Shown: positions 35,477 to 44,970, counted from the stretch's first letter. The stretch is 64,000 bases of DNA from Paraburkholderia bryophila (GCF_003269035.1 NZ_QLTK01000029.1:29939-93938), one strand, 5' to 3'. The notes: generated from the letters alone by a model not told the origin. Numbers and translations: made by a program.

Positions 35477-37501
35477 TCAGCCTTTCATCAAACGCCAGAG
35501 CGTGGTGCGACCGATGCCCAACGCCCGGCTTGCCGCGGCGCGATTGCCGCCGGATTCGGCGAGGGCGCGCATGACGTCTTCGCGGGTGGGCGCGGCGCCG
35601 GCCGAAGCTTTGTCGGCGCTGGATTGAGGATCTCGCCCGGCGGCGTCCGCGGCCGCCGCCCGCTTCATCCGCCCGAATTCGGGGAAGACTGCCTGCCAAT
35701 CCTCGCCGCCCGGCTTTTGCGACGCAGCCATGCCGGCCGTAGCCGCCATCGTGGCATCGCCCAGATAAATCGCCGCGCGCGCCAGCAGATTTTCCAGCTC
35801 CCGCACGTTGCCGGGCCACGCGTAGCCATCGAACAACGGTGCGAGAAAGGCCAGCACCCGGCCCAGCGCGGCGTCCGACAGGCCATATTGGAGCGCGCTG
35901 CGGCTTAACAAGTGCCGCGCCAGTTGGGCGACATCGCCGCGCCGTGCGCGCAGCGGCGGCAATTCTATCGGAAGCAGGTTCAGCCGAAAATACAGATCCG
36001 CGCGAAACACGCCCTGCTCGACCAGCGCATGCAGATCGCGATGCGTGGCGGCAATCACCCGCACGTCGACCGGCGTGGCGCGCCCGGCGCCCAGCTTCAT
36101 CACCTCGCGCTCCTGCAGCACGCGTAGCAGCCTGCTTTGCAGCGCCGCCGGCATTTCGCCGATTTCGTCGAGGAAAATAGTGCCGGTATGCGCAATTTCG
36201 AACAGGCCCGGTTTGCCGCCGCGACGCGCCCCGGTGAACGCACCCTCCTCGTGCCCGAACAGTTCGCTTTCGATCAATCCTTCGGGCAACGCCGCGCAAT
36301 TGAACGCGACGAACGGATTGCCGCGCCGCCGGCTCGCATTGTGAATGCCCTGCGCAACCAGCTCCTTGCCGGTGCCGCTTTCGCCGGCGAGCAGCACGGT
36401 GGCGTCGTGCGCCGCGCCCGCGCGGGCCAGCCGTCGCACCCGCTCCAGCGCCGCCGAATCGCCGACCAGATCGCCCAGATGATGCCGCGCGACCAGTTGC
36501 TTCGGCCGCTGGCTGGTGCGCAGCGAACGGTCGATCCGCTGTGCGACCAGTGCATCCTGCAAAGTCACGACCGAGCCGGAGCGCACGCCCTGCTCCACCA
36601 CCGGCACACAGTTCACGATCAGCGCCCGGCCGCCGATCTGCTCGACACGCTCCTCGATCGGCTGGCCCTGTTCGAGCATTTCGCGCAGCAGCGGCCCGAC
36701 GGCCTGCGAGACCTGCGCCGCCACGTCCCGTTCGCGGCCGGCCAGCAGCTCTTTCGGGGCCTCGAAGCCCAGCAGATCGAGCATGGCCGGGTTGACCGCT
36801 TCGAGCTGGCCGGCTTCGTCGAAGGCGGCCACCCCGTCACGCAGATGACCGACGATGGTATTGAGCCGCTCGCGCTTCGCTTCCTTCTGCCGACTCACGC
36901 GCGCCAGTTCCACCGACCGCTCGAACGCTTCCTCGACCGCGCCGAGCGAATAGAGAAACACGCTGGCGAGACCCGACTGCTGTGCGACGTCGCAGGCCAT
37001 GCCGGGGCCGATGATCACGCTGCAGCCCTCGGCGGCCAGATTGGCGACGGCGAGCCGCACTTCGTCGATCGACCGGTAGGCGCGTTGCTTCAGGTCGACT
37101 TTCAGCCACGCGCCAAGGTCGGCCAGTTCGTGCGAGATCGTTTCGTGCAGCACCAGGCCGATCCGCGCGCCGGGCCACGTAGTGGTGGCGCGGGTGATCG
37201 CGCTCAGCACGTCGAAGCCGTTCACCTTGACCATGACGACCGGCACGTTCAGGTTGTCGCGCAGATAAGCGCCGTTCGATCCGGCGGCCAGCACGACGTC
37301 GACGGCGCCCGCATCCACGTAAGCCTGCAAGGCCGTGACGGCCGCGCCGTAGCCCTCGCGCACCGAAAAAAACCGCGCGCGCGCCGCGTAACGCGGTGCA
37401 ACGGTCTCGCAAAGCGACTGCAACCGGCTGATACTCACCAGTGCGACACCCGGCCGGCCCGCCTGAGGCGCCGTCAGCGACGATGTGAAAGTGGACACCA
37501 C
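35477..37501 (-). CDS. PrpR-type sigma-54-dependent activator
   Basis: A 674-residue activator. Residues about 15-195 are a PrpR N-terminal sensor domain (AYVDAGAVDVVLAAGSNGAYLRD), about 215-325 a PAS-like domain, about 345-585 an AAA+ domain with Walker A GESGTGKE (373-380) and the sigma-54 contact loop GAFTGA (420-425), and the end is a Fis-type HTH (NRAAASRALGIGRTTLWRLMKG). PrpR itself senses 2-methylcitrate. It is divergent from a PEP-mutase-family lyase and faces a sigma-54 promoter, so that lyase is its target. Confidence 0.92.
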   Translation of the reverse strand: MVSTFTSSLTAPQAGRPGVALVSISRLQSLCETVAPRYAARARFFSVREGYGAAVTALQAYVDAGAVDVVLAAGSNGAYLRDNLNVPVVMVKVNGFDVLSAITRATTTWPGARIGLVLHETISHELADLGAWLKVDLKQRAYRSIDEVRLAVANLAAEGCSVIIGPGMACDVAQQSGLASVFLYSLGAVEEAFERSVELARVSRQKEAKRERLNTIVGHLRDGVAAFDEAGQLEAVNPAMLDLLGFEAPKELLAGRERDVAAQVSQAVGPLLREMLEQGQPIEERVEQIGGRALIVNCVPVVEQGVRSGSVVTLQDALVAQRIDRSLRTSQRPKQLVARHHLGDLVGDSAALERVRRLARAGAAHDATVLLAGESGTGKELVAQGIHNASRRRGNPFVAFNCAALPEGLIESELFGHEEGAFTGARRGGKPGLFEIAHTGTIFLDEIGEMPAALQSRLLRVLQEREVMKLGAGRATPVDVRVIAATHRDLHALVEQGVFRADLYFRLNLLPIELPPLRARRGDVAQLARHLLSRSALQYGLSDAALGRVLAFLAPLFDGYAWPGNVRELENLLARAAIYLGDATMAATAGMAASQKPGGEDWQAVFPEFGRMKRAAAADAAGRDPQSSADKASAGAAPTREDVMRALAESGGNRAAASRALGIGRTTLWRLMKG

Positions 37502-37525
37502 GGCACTCCGCTTCGAATATGAAAC

Positions 37526-37549
37526 GTTCCATGAAACGTTTTATGGAAC
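37526..37549. promoter_or_regulatory. Palindromic operator between PrpR-type activator and lyase
   Basis: A 24-bp palindrome with half-site GTTCCATGAAAC and 11 of 12 positions paired. Part of the half-site also occurs just upstream (GAAACGTTCC at 37521-37530). It lies about 90-115 bp upstream of the sigma-54 promoter and 25 bp from the activator's own start, right for an enhancer site that also serves self-control. Confidence 0.7.
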
Positions 37550-37637
37550 AATCCGCCCATTGTGCCACGAACCGCCGCGCGCCTTGTGTCCCAGCTAAGT
37601 TGCTGATTGTTTGCAACAAAAACCGCTAAGGCCGCCA

Positions 37638-37654
37638 ATGGCATGCTTCCTGCA
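37638..37654 (+). promoter_or_regulatory. Sigma-54 promoter of the lyase gene
   Basis: TGGCATG-CTTC-CTGCA matches the -24/-12 consensus, with GG at 37640-37641 and GC at 37652-37653, exactly 10 bases apart. Transcription should start near 37665, about 40 bases before the lyase ATG. A PrpR-type activator gene is divergent. Confidence 0.8.
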
Positions 37655-37705
37655 AAGCCAGATCCCGCTTCCTTCATTCAGATTTCTAACTGGAGACACA
37701 CCGTC

Positions 37706-38587
37706 ATGACCGCATCCGCCACCCGCCGCGCCGCGTTCCGCGCCAAAGTCAACGAACGCCAGGGCCTCCTCGTGCCCGGCGCTTTCAATGCGATGAGCGC
37801 GCGCGTCATCGAAGACGCCGGTTTCGAGGCGATCTACATCACCGGCGCGGGCGTCACCAACATGTCGCTGGGCTTGCCCGATCTCGGTTTCATCGGTCTC
37901 GCCGAAGTCGCCGAGCACACGGCGCGGATTCGCGACGCCGTCGCGCTGCCGCTGATCGTCGACGCCGACACCGGCTTCGGCAACGCGCTTAACGTGCGCC
38001 AGACCGTGCGCGTGCTCGAACGCAGCGGCGCCGACGTGATCCAGTTCGAAGACCAGATCATGCCGAAGAAGTGCGGCCACTTTGCCGGCAAGGAAGTGGT
38101 CAGCGCGAGCGAGATGGTCGGCAAGATCCGCGCGGCCGTCGACGCCCGCGAAGACGGCAATCTGCAGATCATGGCGCGCACCGACGCGGCCGCCGTCCAC
38201 GGTATCGAAGACGCGATCGAGCGTGGCCATCGCTTTATCGAAGCCGGCGCCGACATTCTGTTTATCGAGGCAACCGAATCGCTGGCCGACATCGAACGAT
38301 TGCCGGCGCTGTTCGACACGCCGCAGTTGATCAACATCGTGATCGGCGGCAAGACGCCGGTGCAGTCCCGTGAAGCGTTGGCAAAGCTGGGCTACGGCAT
38401 CGTGCTGTACGCGAACGCCGCGCTGCAGGGCGCGGTGCTCGGCATGCAGCGCGCGCTCGGCACGCTGAAGAGCAACGGCCGTCTCGACGAGGACGCGACG
38501 CTGGTCGCGCCGTTCAGCGAGCGTCAGCGGCTCGTCAACAAACCGCTGTACGACAAGCTGGATCGCGAATACGCCGCGAAGGACTGA
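37706..38587 (+). CDS. Isocitrate lyase/PEP-mutase-family carbon-carbon lyase
   Basis: A 293-residue member of the isocitrate lyase/PEP mutase superfamily. Visible are GAFNAMSARVIEDAGFEAIYITG, the Mg ligands in VDADTGFGN, and the catalytic loop KKCGH at residues 121-125. KKCGH is the lyase form (PrpB, dimethylmalate lyase, oxaloacetate decarboxylase). The rest, for example IGGKTPVQSREALAKLGYG, differs from E. coli PrpB, so methylisocitrate is only one possible substrate. The start is ATG 37706, after GGAG. No prpC or aconitase follows, which also argues against a normal methylcitrate operon. Confidence 0.88.
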   Translation: MTASATRRAAFRAKVNERQGLLVPGAFNAMSARVIEDAGFEAIYITGAGVTNMSLGLPDLGFIGLAEVAEHTARIRDAVALPLIVDADTGFGNALNVRQTVRVLERSGADVIQFEDQIMPKKCGHFAGKEVVSASEMVGKIRAAVDAREDGNLQIMARTDAAAVHGIEDAIERGHRFIEAGADILFIEATESLADIERLPALFDTPQLINIVIGGKTPVQSREALAKLGYGIVLYANAALQGAVLGMQRALGTLKSNGRLDEDATLVAPFSERQRLVNKPLYDKLDREYAAKD

Positions 38588-38908
38588 GGCGAGCGGTAAC
38601 CGGGACACGGCGGCCCGCCGCGCGCTTGCGGCCGGCCCGCCGTGCGCCGTCATGACGGCAAGCCCCGGCAATCCCGGGCGATACAAGCGGGTCGGTTGCG
38701 TTACGATTCAGGGCTAGCGGCCATGCGCCCTATTCCTGCCGGTACGTCACGGTATAAGCCGCAATCTCTTTGCGCCTCGCTATCCGCATGCCGGAAGCCC
38801 GCTTTCGAAAGGTAGTTGCAAGAACATGAAGCCTATTGAGCATCGCTCCAGCCGCCCGCGCGTCGTACGCGCCCTCGCATCCCGCACGCGGTCGACAAGG
38901 ATCGCGCA

Positions 38909-40348
38909 ATGACCGCGGACGGCACACGCAATTCGCACATTGGCTGGCTGCCGTACATCGTCGCGGCGACCTTCTTCATGGAGTATCTCGACACCACAGT
39001 GATCGCCACGGCCTTGCCGCAGATGGCGCACTCGTTCGGCGTCGGTCCCAATAGCCTCAGTCTCGGCATGACGGCCTACATGCTGGCGCTGGCGATCTTT
39101 ATCCCGGTGAGCGGCTGGGTCGCCGATCGCTGCGGATCGCGCACGGTGTTCTTCAGCGCGATCGGCGTGTTCACGGTGGCCTCGGTGTTGTGCGGGTTAT
39201 CGCAGAACGTCGCGGAGTTCACCGCGGCGCGACTGCTGCAAGGCATCGGCGGCGCGATGATGGTGCCGGTGGGCCGTCTGATCGTGGTTCGCAGCACCGA
39301 AAAAAGCCGCATGATGCAAGCCATCTCCACCATCACGTGGCCGGCGATTGCCGCGCCGGTGATCGGACCGCCGGTCGGCGGCTTCATCACGACCTACGCG
39401 TCGTGGCGCTGGATCTTTCTGCTCAACGTGCCGGTCGGCCTCGCGGTCATGGCGGTCGTGCTCGCGCTGGTGCCGAACCTGCGCGGCACGGAGCGCAAGC
39501 CGCTCGACGTGGTCGGCCTGCTGCTCAGCGGCACGACGCTCACCGCGATTCTGTACGGCGCGGAACTGGCGAGCCAGCCCGGCGAGAATCCCTGGGTCGC
39601 CGGCGCGGTCGTGCTATTCGGCCTGCTGATGGGCATCGTGGCGTTCCGGCATGCGAAGCGTCATCCGCATCCGCTGATCGACGTGTCCACCCTCAAGATT
39701 CCGACATTTTCCGTGACCGTCGTGACCGGCTCGTTCACGCGGATCGGCATCGGCGCGGTGCCGTATCTGATGCCGCTGCTGTTCCAGGTCGGCTTCGGCT
39801 TGTCCGCGTTCAAGTCGGGGCTGTTGCTGCTGGCGAGCGCGCTCGGCAATCTCGGCATGAAGGCGCTGACCACGCGCATTCTGCAGCGCTACGGCTTTCG
39901 CATGGTGTCGATCGTCGACGTGACGGTCGCGGGCCTGTTCATCGTCGCTTGCGGGCTGTTGACGCCGAACGTGCCGCTCGCGCTGGTGCTGATCGTCGTG
40001 TTCGTCTACGGCGTGGCGCGCTCCATGCAATTCTCCACGCTCGCCACCCTCGCCTATGCCGACGTCGCGCAACCGCAAATGAGCGCGGCCAGCACGCTGT
40101 GGAGCGCCGCAGCGCAAATGACGATCGGTCTGGGCATCGCGTTCGGCGCGGTGTCGCTGCGGGCGGCGGCCTTCTTCAACGGCGAGACGACGGGCCGCGT
40201 GTTCACGCTCGACGACTTCCGCCTGGCGTTTCTGTGTGCCGGTGTGCTGACGCTGGTGTCCGTGATCGGCTACTGGGGTCTGCCGCATAACGCGGGGCAA
40301 AGCATCGGCGGCGGCTCGCGCGGCAATGAAGGTCCCGCGAAGGGTTGA
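38909..40348 (+). CDS. DHA2-family MFS drug efflux transporter
   Basis: A 479-residue, 14-helix major facilitator of the EmrB/QacA group, which exports drugs with proton exchange at the inner membrane. Motif D1 is seen as EYLDTTVIATALPQM in helix 1, motif A as GWVADRCGSRTVFF, and motif C-like VIGPPVGGFITTYASWRWIFLLNVPVG. The start is ATG 38909 with AAGGA upstream. No periplasmic adaptor or outer membrane partner is next to it. A strong terminator follows. Confidence 0.92.
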   Translation: MTADGTRNSHIGWLPYIVAATFFMEYLDTTVIATALPQMAHSFGVGPNSLSLGMTAYMLALAIFIPVSGWVADRCGSRTVFFSAIGVFTVASVLCGLSQNVAEFTAARLLQGIGGAMMVPVGRLIVVRSTEKSRMMQAISTITWPAIAAPVIGPPVGGFITTYASWRWIFLLNVPVGLAVMAVVLALVPNLRGTERKPLDVVGLLLSGTTLTAILYGAELASQPGENPWVAGAVVLFGLLMGIVAFRHAKRHPHPLIDVSTLKIPTFSVTVVTGSFTRIGIGAVPYLMPLLFQVGFGLSAFKSGLLLLASALGNLGMKALTTRILQRYGFRMVSIVDVTVAGLFIVACGLLTPNVPLALVLIVVFVYGVARSMQFSTLATLAYADVAQPQMSAASTLWSAAAQMTIGLGIAFGAVSLRAAAFFNGETTGRVFTLDDFRLAFLCAGVLTLVSVIGYWGLPHNAGQSIGGGSRGNEGPAKG

Positions 40349-40391
40349 CGGCAGACGCGTTGCGCGTCATGGCCTGAGGCCGTGACCTGAT

Positions 40392-40429
40392 GCGGCGGTG
40401 TGCGACTCGAAGCACCGCCGCGTTTTTTT
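40392..40429 (+). terminator. Intrinsic terminator after DHA2 transporter
   Basis: A GCGGCGGTG/CACCGCCGC 9-bp stem with a 12-base loop is followed by G and seven T residues, 43 bases after the transporter's stop and before the next gene's ribosome site. Confidence 0.9.
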
Positions 40430-40460
40430 GAGGCATCGACAAAACGGGAGGAGACACGCG

Positions 40461-40895
40461 GTGCAAGCGAACGATTTGACCATCTCGAACGACAAGGCCG
40501 ATCTCGACATCGAGATGGTCTACACCTTCCTGACGCAACACACCCCATGGGCGAGAGGCATGCCGCGCGACACGTTCGAGCGGGCCGTGGCGGGCTCGCT
40601 CTGTTTCGGCGGCTATCTGGAAGGCAAGCAGATCGCGTTCGTGCGTCTCGTCACGGACCAAGCCACCTTTGCCTACCTGTGCGACGTTTTCGTATTGCCG
40701 GACTATCGCGGCAAGGGCATCGCATCCGCGTTGCTGAAGCACGTTTTCGCGAGCCCCTCGCTGACCGGTTTGCGGCGCATCGTGCTGGTCACGAGCGACG
40801 CGCATCACGTGTACGCGCCGCATGGCTTCACCGGGCTGGCGAATCCGGAGCGTTATATGGAATTGCATAACCCGGCTATCTACAAGACGGACTGA
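40461..40895 (+). CDS. GNAT-family N-acetyltransferase
   Basis: A 144-residue GNAT protein. The acetyl-CoA loop is DYRGKGIASALLKHVF, preceded by the strand AYLCDVFVLP, and the C-terminal part VTSDAHHVYAPHGFTGLANPERYMELHNP is typical of the YpeA/ElaA-like group. The start is GTG 40461, chosen because GGAGGAG lies 8 bases before it; an upstream ATG at 40398 lies in the previous terminator. The substrate is not known. It is a single-gene unit. Confidence 0.9.
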   Translation: MQANDLTISNDKADLDIEMVYTFLTQHTPWARGMPRDTFERAVAGSLCFGGYLEGKQIAFVRLVTDQATFAYLCDVFVLPDYRGKGIASALLKHVFASPSLTGLRRIVLVTSDAHHVYAPHGFTGLANPERYMELHNPAIYKTD

Positions 40896-41008
40896 GCGCC
40901 CGCGGACCGCTGTCATCGCCGTGCCACGTTCGCCCGGTACTTTGCTGCGACAACAGAAAAACGGTCCCCACCCCATGTCCCAGCTTTTCGAGCGCGACGG
41001 CCGCAGCC

Positions 41009-41680
41009 ATGCCATTTTCGGTGGCCACCTTGTTTAAGGCCGCCTCCGCGAGCGCACTGCTCAACGCCTTCCTCTGCGCGATGCAGATCGCCATCGGCGT
41101 GATGGCGCATTCGGACGGACTGTTTGCCGACGGTATCCACACGCTGAGCGATCTGGCCGCCGATAGTGTCGTGCTGGTCGTGCTGTTCCTCACCACGCGA
41201 CAGCGCGGCACCGCCCCGCGCGACGCCGGCAACGGCATCGAACAGGCGCTCGCGTCGCTCTTCATCGCCGCCGTGCTGAGCATCACGGCCATCGAAATGT
41301 TGTGGAACAGCATCGCGCAGACGTCGACGCTGACCGACAGCACCGCCATGCATATCGGCGCGCTCGCCATCAGCGGCTTCGTCATGCTCGCCAAGGAAGC
41401 GCTGTTTCGCTATATGCGCGCCGAAGCCGGCCGCACCGGTTCGGCAATGCTGCTGGCAAGCGCCTTGCATGCTCGCGTGGATGCGGTGTCGGCGCTGGTC
41501 GCGACGCTGGGACTGGCCGGCAGTCTGGCCGGTGTGCCGGTGCTCGACCACGTGGCCGGCGCGGCGATCGGCCTGATGATTCTGCGGATGGGTTACGCGA
41601 GTGGACGCGCCGCGTTGAAGCAACTGCTCGCCGGTTCGACCGACGCCGCCACCATCACGGTCGGCCAGACGGTGGAATAG
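41009..41680 (+). CDS. Short CDF-family cation efflux protein, no C-terminal domain
   Basis: A 223-residue membrane protein of the cation diffusion facilitator family with about six helices. Helix 2 has the metal motif FADGIHTLSDLAAD, and helix 5 has HARVDAVSALVATLG (the HxxxD site), so the transport site is intact. The usual cytosolic metal-binding C-terminal domain of about 80 residues is absent; the protein ends soon after helix 6. Such short forms exist but are a minority. Substrate could be Zn, Fe, Mn or Co. The start has no obvious ribosome site. Confidence 0.8.
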   Translation: MPFSVATLFKAASASALLNAFLCAMQIAIGVMAHSDGLFADGIHTLSDLAADSVVLVVLFLTTRQRGTAPRDAGNGIEQALASLFIAAVLSITAIEMLWNSIAQTSTLTDSTAMHIGALAISGFVMLAKEALFRYMRAEAGRTGSAMLLASALHARVDAVSALVATLGLAGSLAGVPVLDHVAGAAIGLMILRMGYASGRAALKQLLAGSTDAATITVGQTVE

Positions 41681-41715
41681 CGGGTCGGCGGGTCGGCGGG
41701 TCGAAGGACGCGACT

Positions 41716-42594
41716 TCAGCCGTAGGCGCGTTCGCGCATCCACTTCGTCATGATCCATTTGTCGCCGTCGAGCACGGGCGAGCCGCCGTGCAAGGTCAGC
41801 GGATCGAGCTGACGCTGGCCGTTCATATAGCGGAAATACACTGCGCCGCCCCGGTTCGCCGCGACCGACAGGCCCGCTTCCGGGAAAATCGTTTCGCCGC
41901 CGTCGGGCACGTCGTTCAGATAGATCACCAGCGTCGAGACGCGCTGGCCGCCCTGCGCGGTATGCACCGCGCTGCCGGGTTGATCGGGTGGGAAGTAGTC
42001 GAAATGCGGACGGTATTCGCCGGTCACGCCGTAATGCAGAATCTGCAGCCCTTCGCCGTTGTCGACCGGCCAGTTCATCAGGCTGGAGATGCGGCGGTCC
42101 AACTTCTCGATGAACGCGTCCTCGCCGCGCTGGTACCAGATGCCTTCGCTGGTGCGGTTGCGGATCACGTCCTCCTTGCCGGTGTCGGGATTGACGATCG
42201 TGGAGCGCTTCAGCCGATGCCGCGAACGCTCGATCATCTCCTCGCATTCTTCGGGCGACAGCACGTCGGCGAACACGATCACCTGCGGCCGTTCGCAGCG
42301 CATCAGCACGCGCACGTCGCGGTCGTGGGCCCGGATCACGTTGCCGGCGGCAACCGGCGACGCATCGTACTGATAGGTGCGCGGCGCGGTTTTGGCGAGC
42401 ACCGCCTCGGTCGCGGCAAGCGAGGCCGCGCCGGCGTCCTGCGCTTCCTGGCCAAAGGCCCGGTGGACGGCCGAGCGCGCGGCCTCGGCGGCGAAACCGG
42501 CCTGCACCATCGAGTCGATCATCGAATCCACGCTACAGCCGCGCGCCACATTGCTGCTGAGCCATTCTTCCCAGGCGGAATCCAGTACTGGCAT
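41716..42594 (-). CDS. 2-oxoglutarate/Fe(II)-dependent prolyl 4-hydroxylase-like enzyme
   Basis: A 292-residue protein with a C-terminal P4Hc domain. The Fe ligands HxD (YRPHFDYF) and distal His in LTLHGGSPVLDGDKW, with the 2-oxoglutarate Lys after it, are present. It includes QILHYGVTGEYRPHFD and RVSTLVIYLNDVPDGGETIFP. The N-terminal 120 residues are helical and unknown. Bacterial members hydroxylate proline in peptides such as elongation factor Tu or collagen-like proteins; the target here is not known. The start is ATG 42594, preceded by GGGGGC. Convergent with the CDF gene. Confidence 0.92.
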   Translation of the reverse strand: MPVLDSAWEEWLSSNVARGCSVDSMIDSMVQAGFAAEAARSAVHRAFGQEAQDAGAASLAATEAVLAKTAPRTYQYDASPVAAGNVIRAHDRDVRVLMRCERPQVIVFADVLSPEECEEMIERSRHRLKRSTIVNPDTGKEDVIRNRTSEGIWYQRGEDAFIEKLDRRISSLMNWPVDNGEGLQILHYGVTGEYRPHFDYFPPDQPGSAVHTAQGGQRVSTLVIYLNDVPDGGETIFPEAGLSVAANRGGAVYFRYMNGQRQLDPLTLHGGSPVLDGDKWIMTKWMRERAYG

Positions 42595-42667
42595 GACATG
42601 CCCCCGTTCGTCGGCTTGACGAAATACTGTATCAAGTCGCCGGCGCATGGCAAGCGGGGATGGCCGG

Positions 42668-43147
42668 TCAGGTCCGCAACTGCCGGCCGCGATAAAGCGC
42701 CAGGCCCTTTTTTGCTTGTGCGCGGATCGCACGCTTCACGAGCGGCGACCAGCCGAGCAGCGTTCCCTTGAGGCCCAAGGCCTGACGCGACCACCGCCAC
42801 AAATCGAAACTGTCGCGATGCTCGGCGATGCGGCCGTCGCGAAACACGAAACGCGCGTCGATCCGGTTGACCACGTCACGCCCCGTCTGGCTGAACAGGT
42901 AACGGGCGACCCAGTGGGCGCGGCCGTTGCGCTCGTCCGCTTCGACGTTGTCGAAGCTCAGCGAGAAGTTCTGCGCACGCGCCACCAGCATGCGCCACAT
43001 GTCGCGCGCTTCGTCGCCGCGCAATTCGCCGAAGACGGGATCGCTGAAGACCACGTCGTCGGCATAGCAGGCGGCCATGGCTTCGGCGTCGCGCTGCTGG
43101 AAGGCCGTGTAAAACCGCTCGATCAGTTGGTGGTTGGTTTGGCTCAT
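42668..43147 (-). CDS. SnoaL/NTF2-like nuclear transport factor 2-family protein
   Basis: A 159-residue SnoaL-like cone fold: LIERFYTAFQQRDAEAMAACYADDVVFSDPVFGELRGDEARDMWRML, then VARYLFSQTGRDVVNRIDARFVFRDGRIAEHRDSFD. The group includes ketosteroid-isomerase-like enzymes and proteins of no known activity. The C-terminal 40 residues are basic and helical. The start is ATG 43147; a longer frame upstream overlaps the transporter gene's end region and is rejected. It stands alone, before a DHA2 gene on the same strand. Confidence 0.88.
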   Translation of the reverse strand: MSQTNHQLIERFYTAFQQRDAEAMAACYADDVVFSDPVFGELRGDEARDMWRMLVARAQNFSLSFDNVEADERNGRAHWVARYLFSQTGRDVVNRIDARFVFRDGRIAEHRDSFDLWRWSRQALGLKGTLLGWSPLVKRAIRAQAKKGLALYRGRQLRT

Positions 43148-43274
43148 TTTTTTCGTATCGTGCGTTGCCGGGTTAGCGAAGAAACCGGGGGCCGGACGTG
43201 CCGCGCGGTGGTTCGGGCGCGAGCACGCTGCACACGATATCGGAAAAAGGCGCGGGCTGGATAGCCGCCGCGCT

Positions 43275-44855
43275 CTAGCCGTTCGACACCACCCCACCGA
43301 CCCGCGCCACTTCGGCCCGGCCACCCAGCAGCCAGACGCCGGCGGCAATCGCCGCGGCGGCGAGCCCGGCCAAGCCCAGCGCGGCGGCGAAGCCGCTGGC
43401 AAAGCTCGCGTGCGCGGTCGACGTCAGAATCAGTCTCAGCGCCGGCGACATAGGCGCAGTGGCTTGCGCCGTGTCGCCCGCCAGCATGCGGGACATGAAG
43501 CCCGCGTCGAGCGCGCCCCTGACCTCGGGTGTAGACGGCGCGGCGGCGATGAAAGCCGTGTGGGTGCGCGCCGCGAGCACCGCGCCGAGCACGCCGACCG
43601 AGGTGACGATCGCGGTGAAACGCGTGGTCGTGCTGATCCCGGACGCCATGCCGGTGCGCTCCGGCGGCACGCACGCCATGATCGCCTTCTGGGTGTCGCC
43701 ATTCAGAATGCCGGCGCCCAGTCCCGTCACGATCATGCCGAGCGCGACCAGCACATAGCGCTCGTCGGCGGCCACCAGCGCCGTCAGCAGATTGCCCAGC
43801 GCGATCAGCAGCAGGCCGGCCGATAACATCGCCATCGCCGAAAACCGCTTGCCGAGGGCCGCGCCGATGTACGGCCCGACCACCATCGCCAGCGCGAACG
43901 GCAGCATGCCGACGCCTGCCGCTACTGCCGACAACCCGAACGCGTTCTGCAGATACAGCGGCAGGAACGTCATCATGACCTGCGCGCAGGCGGCGTAGCC
44001 GAACATCGCCAGCACGGCGGCGACGAAGCGCGGCTGGCGGAACAGCGCGAGATCGACCATGGCGTGCGCGCGCACGCGCTGCAGTTGCACGAACCCGCCG
44101 AGCAGCAGCGCGCAGGCCGCGAGCCTGGCGACGGTGGGCCAGCTTGCGAGGCCGTCGGCGGGTACTTCGATCAATGCCCAGATGCCCAGCGACAGCGCCA
44201 ACCCGAACAGAAGGCCGCCGGCGACGTCCAACGGGCCGCGCTGCGGATTGCGCGATTCGACGATCGCGCGCGACGCGCACCACGCCAGCACCGCGCACAC
44301 CGGCAGGTTCAGCAGAAAGATCCAGCGCCAGCCGAGCCACTGCGTGATCACGCCGCCGACCAGCGGCGCGACGGTGGTCGCCAGTCCCATGCAGGTGCCC
44401 CACACGGCCCATGCGCGCACCCGCGCCGGGCCTTCGTGGAAGGTATTTGCGATCACCGCGAGCGCCGCCGTGAGCAACATCGCGGCGCCCACGCCCTTGA
44501 CGGCGCGCGCGAGGTTCAGGATGAGCGCGGACGGCGCCGCGCCGCAACCGAGCGACGCCACGAAGAATACGGCGAGCCCGATCAGCAGCATCTTCTTACG
44601 GCCGAGACGGTCGGCCAGGCCGCCTGCGGGCAGCAGACACGAGGCGAACGCGACCATGTAGGCGCTGACGACCCATTCGACGTCGGCGAAACTCGCGTGG
44701 AACGAGCGCGCGATCGACGGCAGCGAGACCGCGACGACGTTGGTGTCCAGCACGATCAGCGCGCAGGTCGCGGAGGCGGTGAGAACGAAGGCGGGATTGG
44801 GGGCCGGCGTGGGTGCGGGCGCGGGCGTTGTGGGGCGGGCAAAGTCTGGTGGCAT
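43275..44855 (-). CDS. DHA2-family MFS transporter (EmrB/QacA subfamily)
   Basis: A 526-residue, 14-helix transporter. Motif D1 is VLDTNVVAVSLPSI, motif A GGLADRLGRKKMLL, motif C-like VAPLVGGVITQWLGWRWIFLLNLPV, and the ends are short. It sits divergent from a LysR gene, with 115 bp between, so LysR control is likely. There is no fused adaptor. The substrate is not known; quaternary compounds, antibiotics or aromatic acids are usual for the group. Confidence 0.92.
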   Translation of the reverse strand: MPPDFARPTTPAPAPTPAPNPAFVLTASATCALIVLDTNVVAVSLPSIARSFHASFADVEWVVSAYMVAFASCLLPAGGLADRLGRKKMLLIGLAVFFVASLGCGAAPSALILNLARAVKGVGAAMLLTAALAVIANTFHEGPARVRAWAVWGTCMGLATTVAPLVGGVITQWLGWRWIFLLNLPVCAVLAWCASRAIVESRNPQRGPLDVAGGLLFGLALSLGIWALIEVPADGLASWPTVARLAACALLLGGFVQLQRVRAHAMVDLALFRQPRFVAAVLAMFGYAACAQVMMTFLPLYLQNAFGLSAVAAGVGMLPFALAMVVGPYIGAALGKRFSAMAMLSAGLLLIALGNLLTALVAADERYVLVALGMIVTGLGAGILNGDTQKAIMACVPPERTGMASGISTTTRFTAIVTSVGVLGAVLAARTHTAFIAAAPSTPEVRGALDAGFMSRMLAGDTAQATAPMSPALRLILTSTAHASFASGFAAALGLAGLAAAAIAAGVWLLGGRAEVARVGGVVSNG

Positions 44856-44970
44856 GAGCGCGGTGTTTATCTAACGAGGAACGAAGTCACTGCATCGTAG
44901 CCAGACTGGTATTTCCTGTCATTGGCATAGAATTGCAAAATAATTAGCTTCTGGTGAAATACAAACGCCC

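Noticed and set aside
37706..38587. Naming the lyase prpB
   Set aside because: KKCGH is shared by several lyases, the rest differs from E. coli PrpB, and prpC is not next to it.
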